Assembly: GCA_018817715.1 (NCBI GenBank)
Contig: JAHITT010000001.1
Span: 1-34,689, forward strand
Length of the DNA: 34,689 nucleotides
Source: Patescibacteria group bacterium
GTDB lineage: Bacteria > Patescibacteriota > Patescibacteriia > Veblenbacterales > UBA10138
Direction of reading: 5' to 3'
Made by a program: the position numbers and the translations under genes. Under the pieces are notes generated by a model that had not been told where the DNA came from, made no database searches, and worked only from the letters and a program-made list of their open reading frames with translations. The stretch's first letter is position 1, and every line of letters starts with the position of its first letter. Positions 31,779 through 34,689 of this stretch are shown piece by piece.

Positions 31779-31939
31779 CTCTTGTATTACTTCTCTTAGA
31801 GAAGTAATGGAGTACTAAATATCTTAATATATAATTAACCCTTTCTTTAAAAGAAGGGGGGTGTAAAGAAGTACCATTAGAGTCCCAAGCTTGGGCTTCT
31901 GCTCGTTAAAAGCAATTAAATAAATTATTCTCTCAAAAC

Positions 31940-33349
31940 CTAAAACTCATTCCCAGTTATAAGTCCAAACTTTTTAATCAATTCCTCCCCCACTCGCCAA
32001 ACATCACCCGCACCCATAGTAATCAAAAGATCATTGCGTTTTAAATCAGCTGATAAATATTCCACCACACTCTCCACTGTTGGCTGATGCACCACATTTT
32101 TATGATGCTCTTTTGTTTCCTCCACCAAATCCAAAGAAGATATACTACCGACTTTCTCACGAGCTGAAGCATAAATATCCAAAATAATAACCTGATCCGC
32201 CTCTTTAAAAGAATTGGCAAATTCCTTAAACAAAGCCTTAGTTCGGCTAAAAGTATGAGGATGAAAAACCACTCGAATATTTTTATAAGGATAAAAAGCC
32301 CGAGCGGCTTTTAAAGTCGCAGTTATAGCCGCTGGATGATGAGCATAATCATCTACAATAGTTAAACCGTTGGTCAACTTACCTTTAATATCAAAACGTC
32401 TGGCCGTACCTTCAAAACTTAATAAGGCCCGCTGAATAACATCCACCTCTATACCTAAGCGCCGGGCGGCCGCAATAGCCGCCATAGCGTTAGCTACGTT
32501 ATGCCCGCCAATTAATCGAAAAGAAAACACACCTAAATATTCTTGCCCCTCATTCAAAGAAAAATGCCAACGACCTTCCTCTAACCACATTCTAACCATT
32601 TTCCAATAACCATTTTTTAAACCATAAGTGATAATTTGTTCCGGCTTTAAACCAGCCTCGGCCACCGCTCGTTTAACATTATTATCATCATAACAAGCTA
32701 CCAACCAACCATCAGGCGGAAGTTTTTTTAAAAATTCCACAAAAGCCTGATAGTAAGACTCGGCATCCGGGAAAAAATCCGGATGATCCCAATCAATACC
32801 AGTTAAAATAGCGGCCTCGGGCATAAACTGATGAAATTTATTTTGGTATTCATCAGCTTCAAAAATAAACCAATCACCATCGCCCACTAAAGCATTACCT
32901 TGCCAATTCTTAACCATAGAACCTACCAAGGCCGTAGGTCGCCATTCAGCTTCTTTTAAAATATGAGCCAGCAAAGCGCTAATAGTGGTTTTGCCGTGAC
33001 TACCAGTTACAGCCAAACCTCGTTTGGTTTTAGTAAGCTCGGCTAAAACTTCAGCGTAAGTATAAGTTGGTAAATTTTTTTTAAGAGCAGCGGCCACTTC
33101 TTCTTGTTCCGGACCATAAGCGCTGGAACGCATAACAAAATCAATTGGTTCGGCCAAATGCTTGGCGGAAAAACCTTCATGACACTTAAGACCGGCTCGA
33201 ACTAATACCTCATCGGTAATAAATTTTTCCGTGGTATCACTACCCCAAACTTCTTTACCCAGACCTTTTAAAATTTGAGCTAAACCAATCATACCAACAC
33301 CTTTTAAACCAATGCAGTATATTCGATTAGCTTTATCCAAAAAAGACAT
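31940..33349 (-). CDS. murC: UDP-N-acetylmuramate--L-alanine ligase MurC
   Basis: 469 aa. N-terminal UDP-binding IYCIGLKGVGMIGLAQILKG (10-29), ATP loop VTGSHGKTTISALLAHIL (114-131), FIFEADEYQNKF, the ILTGIDWDHPDFF block, the central motif LIGGHNVANAMAAIAAARRL, and C-terminal TIVDDYAHHPAAITATLKAA. Adds L-alanine to UDP-MurNAc. MurC rather than Mpl, because the length and motifs fit and it lies directly behind murG (21 nt). Downstream lies the gene-free region. Confidence 0.96.
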   Translation of the reverse strand: MSFLDKANRIYCIGLKGVGMIGLAQILKGLGKEVWGSDTTEKFITDEVLVRAGLKCHEGFSAKHLAEPIDFVMRSSAYGPEQEEVAAALKKNLPTYTYAEVLAELTKTKRGLAVTGSHGKTTISALLAHILKEAEWRPTALVGSMVKNWQGNALVGDGDWFIFEADEYQNKFHQFMPEAAILTGIDWDHPDFFPDAESYYQAFVEFLKKLPPDGWLVACYDDNNVKRAVAEAGLKPEQIITYGLKNGYWKMVRMWLEEGRWHFSLNEGQEYLGVFSFRLIGGHNVANAMAAIAAARRLGIEVDVIQRALLSFEGTARRFDIKGKLTNGLTIVDDYAHHPAAITATLKAARAFYPYKNIRVVFHPHTFSRTKALFKEFANSFKEADQVIILDIYASAREKVGSISSLDLVEETKEHHKNVVHQPTVESVVEYLSADLKRNDLLITMGAGDVWRVGEELIKKFGLITGNEF

Positions 33350-33370
33350 AAATAATTTAAATACTAAATC

Positions 33371-34444
33371 TTAATTCTTGGCTCGGTTAATTACTTTTTC
33401 CACCTCATCCGCTATTCTTTTGGCCCCGTTGGTAGGGATTAATGCGGACAAGTTCTTACCTAACTCAAAACTAACAGCTGAATCATTCAACAGCTGACTT
33501 AAAGTATCAATCAATTTACTGGAAGTCAAATCTGTTTGCTTAAAAACCAAGGCAGCTTGGGCTGTTTCCAATAAAGCGGCGTTGGCCTCCTGGTGCGTAC
33601 CCGGCATAGGCACCACCACCACTGGTTTTTTTAAAGCCGCTAATTCAGACAAAGTGCCTAAACCGGCTCGACTAACCACCACATCAGCAGCTTGCAAAAC
33701 AAATAAATTATCGGCCGTTAAAGGAATTGGCCAATAATCCATAGCTGGCTGACTGGTTGATGTTTTTCCTAAACCAGTTAAATGGACAACTTGCCCCAAA
33801 GTGGTTAAGGAAGGTAAATTATCAATCACTAACTGATTAATAAAATACGCACCCGTACCACCACCCAAAAAAACAATTACCTTTTTTTCAACAGCCAGAC
33901 CTAATTTCTGCCTAGCTTCTGTAACTGTTGGCGGTTGGTTAAAACCAGACCGGACGGCATTGCCGGTAACCACGGCCTGATTATTAGAAAAATCTGTAGC
34001 TGACTTGCTTAAAGTCAAAGTAAATTTAGTGCTAACTGGTTTTAACAATTGATTAGCTAAACCTACCCGTACATCCTGCTGATGGGCCAAAACCGGTAAA
34101 CCTCTAAACCAAGCTGCCCAAGCCGGCGGTACAGCCACAAAACTACCAGCTGTTAAAATAACTACTGGCTTAAGTCGTCCTAAATAAAACCAAGCTTTAA
34201 TAAAAGAGTAACCAATAACAAACAAATCTCCAAAATTTTGCCAGCTAAAATAACGTCGCCATTTGCCAGACGGCCAAGCCAAAAAATTTAAACCGGCCGC
34301 GGTCACTAAAATTTTCTCTGGCCCCCGAGCCGTACCCCACCAAATAATTTTTAAATCCTTATGTCGTTGCTGTAACTCTTCGGCCACAGCTAAGAGTGGT
34401 GTTACCGAACCTAAAGTACCGCCACCCAAGCATAGTATGGTCAT
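33371..34444 (-). CDS. murG: Undecaprenyl-PP-MurNAc-pentapeptide GlcNAc transferase MurG
   Basis: 357 aa. N-terminal glycine-rich loop LGGGTLGSVTPLLAVAEEL (6-24), a hydrophobic patch for membrane contact (FVIGYSFIKAWFYLGRLKPV), HQQDVRVGLANQLL, and the C-terminal donor-site motif DVVVSRAGLGTLSELAALKK followed by PVVVVPMPGTHQEANAALLE. It makes lipid II at the inner face of the membrane. Its start overlaps the stop of ftsW by 4 nt, and murC follows. Confidence 0.95.
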   Translation of the reverse strand: MTILCLGGGTLGSVTPLLAVAEELQQRHKDLKIIWWGTARGPEKILVTAAGLNFLAWPSGKWRRYFSWQNFGDLFVIGYSFIKAWFYLGRLKPVVILTAGSFVAVPPAWAAWFRGLPVLAHQQDVRVGLANQLLKPVSTKFTLTLSKSATDFSNNQAVVTGNAVRSGFNQPPTVTEARQKLGLAVEKKVIVFLGGGTGAYFINQLVIDNLPSLTTLGQVVHLTGLGKTSTSQPAMDYWPIPLTADNLFVLQAADVVVSRAGLGTLSELAALKKPVVVVPMPGTHQEANAALLETAQAALVFKQTDLTSSKLIDTLSQLLNDSAVSFELGKNLSALIPTNGAKRIADEVEKVINRAKN

Positions 34445-34689
34445 AATCTCTCCTTCCAGTGCGCCTGACGAGACACATTAATAATAATACCAATACCGCT
34501 TAAAGCAATCATTAAAGCTGAACCGCCGGCCGAAACAAAAGGCAAAGGCACGCCAGTTAAAGGTAATAAATTAAGCATGGAGGCAATATTAATAAAACTT
34601 TGCCAACCCAACCAAACCAAAATACCGACGGTTAAATAACGGCCAAAATTATCGGGCGCATAACGAGCAATTTTAAAACCGCGCCACAA
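34441..34689 (-). CDS. ftsW: Lipid II polymerase FtsW, C-terminal part only
   Basis: 82 codons that continue beyond the right edge; the first codon seen is not the gene start. YLTVGILVWLGWQSFINIAS, then LLPLTGVPLPFVSAGGSALM and a final membrane helix are the last two conserved blocks of FtsW/RodA (SEDS) proteins. The position directly before murG points to FtsW rather than RodA. SEDS proteins polymerise lipid II into glycan strands, FtsW at the division site. Confidence 0.92.
   Translation of the reverse strand: MWRGFKIARYAPDNFGRYLTVGILVWLGWQSFINIASMLNLLPLTGVPLPFVSAGGSALMIALSGIGIIINVSRQAHWKERL

Larger units (their letters stand above)
30821..31939. other. 1.1-kb gene-free region dense in hairpins
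   Basis: No frame longer than a few dozen codons is open here on either strand, in a window where other gaps are under 200 nt. It holds the murB leader (30821 to about 30990), a plus-strand promoter, two structured RNA candidates and several perfect inverted repeats, described separately. The 31884-31895 palindrome CCCAAGCTTGGG sits inside a larger stem (AGAAG at 31867-31871 with CTTCT at 31896-31900). Confidence 0.8.

Noticed and set aside
31884-31895. CCCAAGCTTGGG as an operator
   Set aside because: It lies more than 1 kb from the nearest downstream start on the minus strand and inside a larger stem, so an RNA hairpin is the simpler reading.
31034-31939. RNase P RNA, tmRNA, SRP RNA or 6S RNA
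   Set aside because: By eye there is no GAAAGTC/ACAGAAA pair for RNase P, no TTCGAC with a CCA-type end for tmRNA, no GGAA-capped helix with the SRP bases and no 6S-like central bubble. A covariance model search could overturn this.
1-34689. CRISPR array, insertion sequence or prophage
   Set aside because: No regularly spaced repeats, transposase, integrase or phage structural genes were seen.
1-34689. Recoding of TGA as glycine, known in some CPR lineages
   Set aside because: TGA is the stop of aguB and of the 84-aa membrane protein, and no conserved gene is interrupted by in-frame TGA.

Overview
The window looks like a chromosomal fragment of a Candidatus Patescibacteria (CPR) bacterium, probably of the Parcubacteria type. 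The basis is low G+C, very tight gene packing with 1-10 nt gaps or 4-8 nt overlaps, small membrane and zinc-ribbon proteins of CPR character, a DUF5671 protein, a VirD4/TraG-like ATPase without membrane segments, and an incomplete-looking metabolism. The taxon is an inference; no rRNA is present. TGA is used as a stop (for example in aguB), so the standard bacterial code applies. Promoters fit TTGACA-17-TATAAT well, and most genes lack a clear Shine-Dalgarno.

Layout. (1) 1-1851: a truncated PKD-type surface protein and a membrane-anchored CAP-domain protein. (2) 1985-7748, minus strand: an operon running sigma-region-4/HARE-HTH regulator, membrane protein, VirD4-like ATPase, a 53-aa EamA-like fragment, a DUF5671 protein with a pseudopilin-like tail, and a ferredoxin. 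(3) 7895-10564: secD-secF, where SecD carries an inserted parvulin (PpiC-type) domain. (4) 10728-14645: an orphan helical protein, an ABC exporter, a HAD phosphatase and two unknown small proteins. (5) 14774-24089, minus strand: a long run from secA through GrpB, a MazG-type pyrophosphohydrolase, a membrane protein, a sugar-dehydrogenase-like protein, five Nudix hydrolases (one MTH1-like, one NUDT15-like), a hidden 54-aa zinc ribbon and truB. (6) 24215-28615: a stand-alone IMP-cyclohydrolase-like protein and a complete arginine-to-putrescine route (speA, aguA, aguB), with speA directly behind the ribosome hibernation factor hpf. (7) 28810-34689: prs, murB, a 1.1-kb gene-free region full of strong hairpins, then murC, murG and the end of ftsW.

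How the parts work together. SecA, SecD and SecF serve protein export. FtsW, MurG, MurC and MurB belong to peptidoglycan synthesis. The Nudix/MazG run looks like a nucleotide-pool cleaning block. SpeA, AguA and AguB would make putrescine from arginine.

The most unusual part is 30821-31939. It has a consensus plus-strand promoter, a series of perfect hairpins including a three-way junction with a UUCG-capped arm, a perfect 13-bp terminator hairpin, and then a second structured element. I could not match it to RNase P RNA, tmRNA, SRP RNA or 6S RNA by eye, so it is a candidate new non-coding RNA locus. Other notable points are the parvulin-in-SecD fusion, with its first strand apparently moved to the C-terminal side, and the density of Nudix genes.
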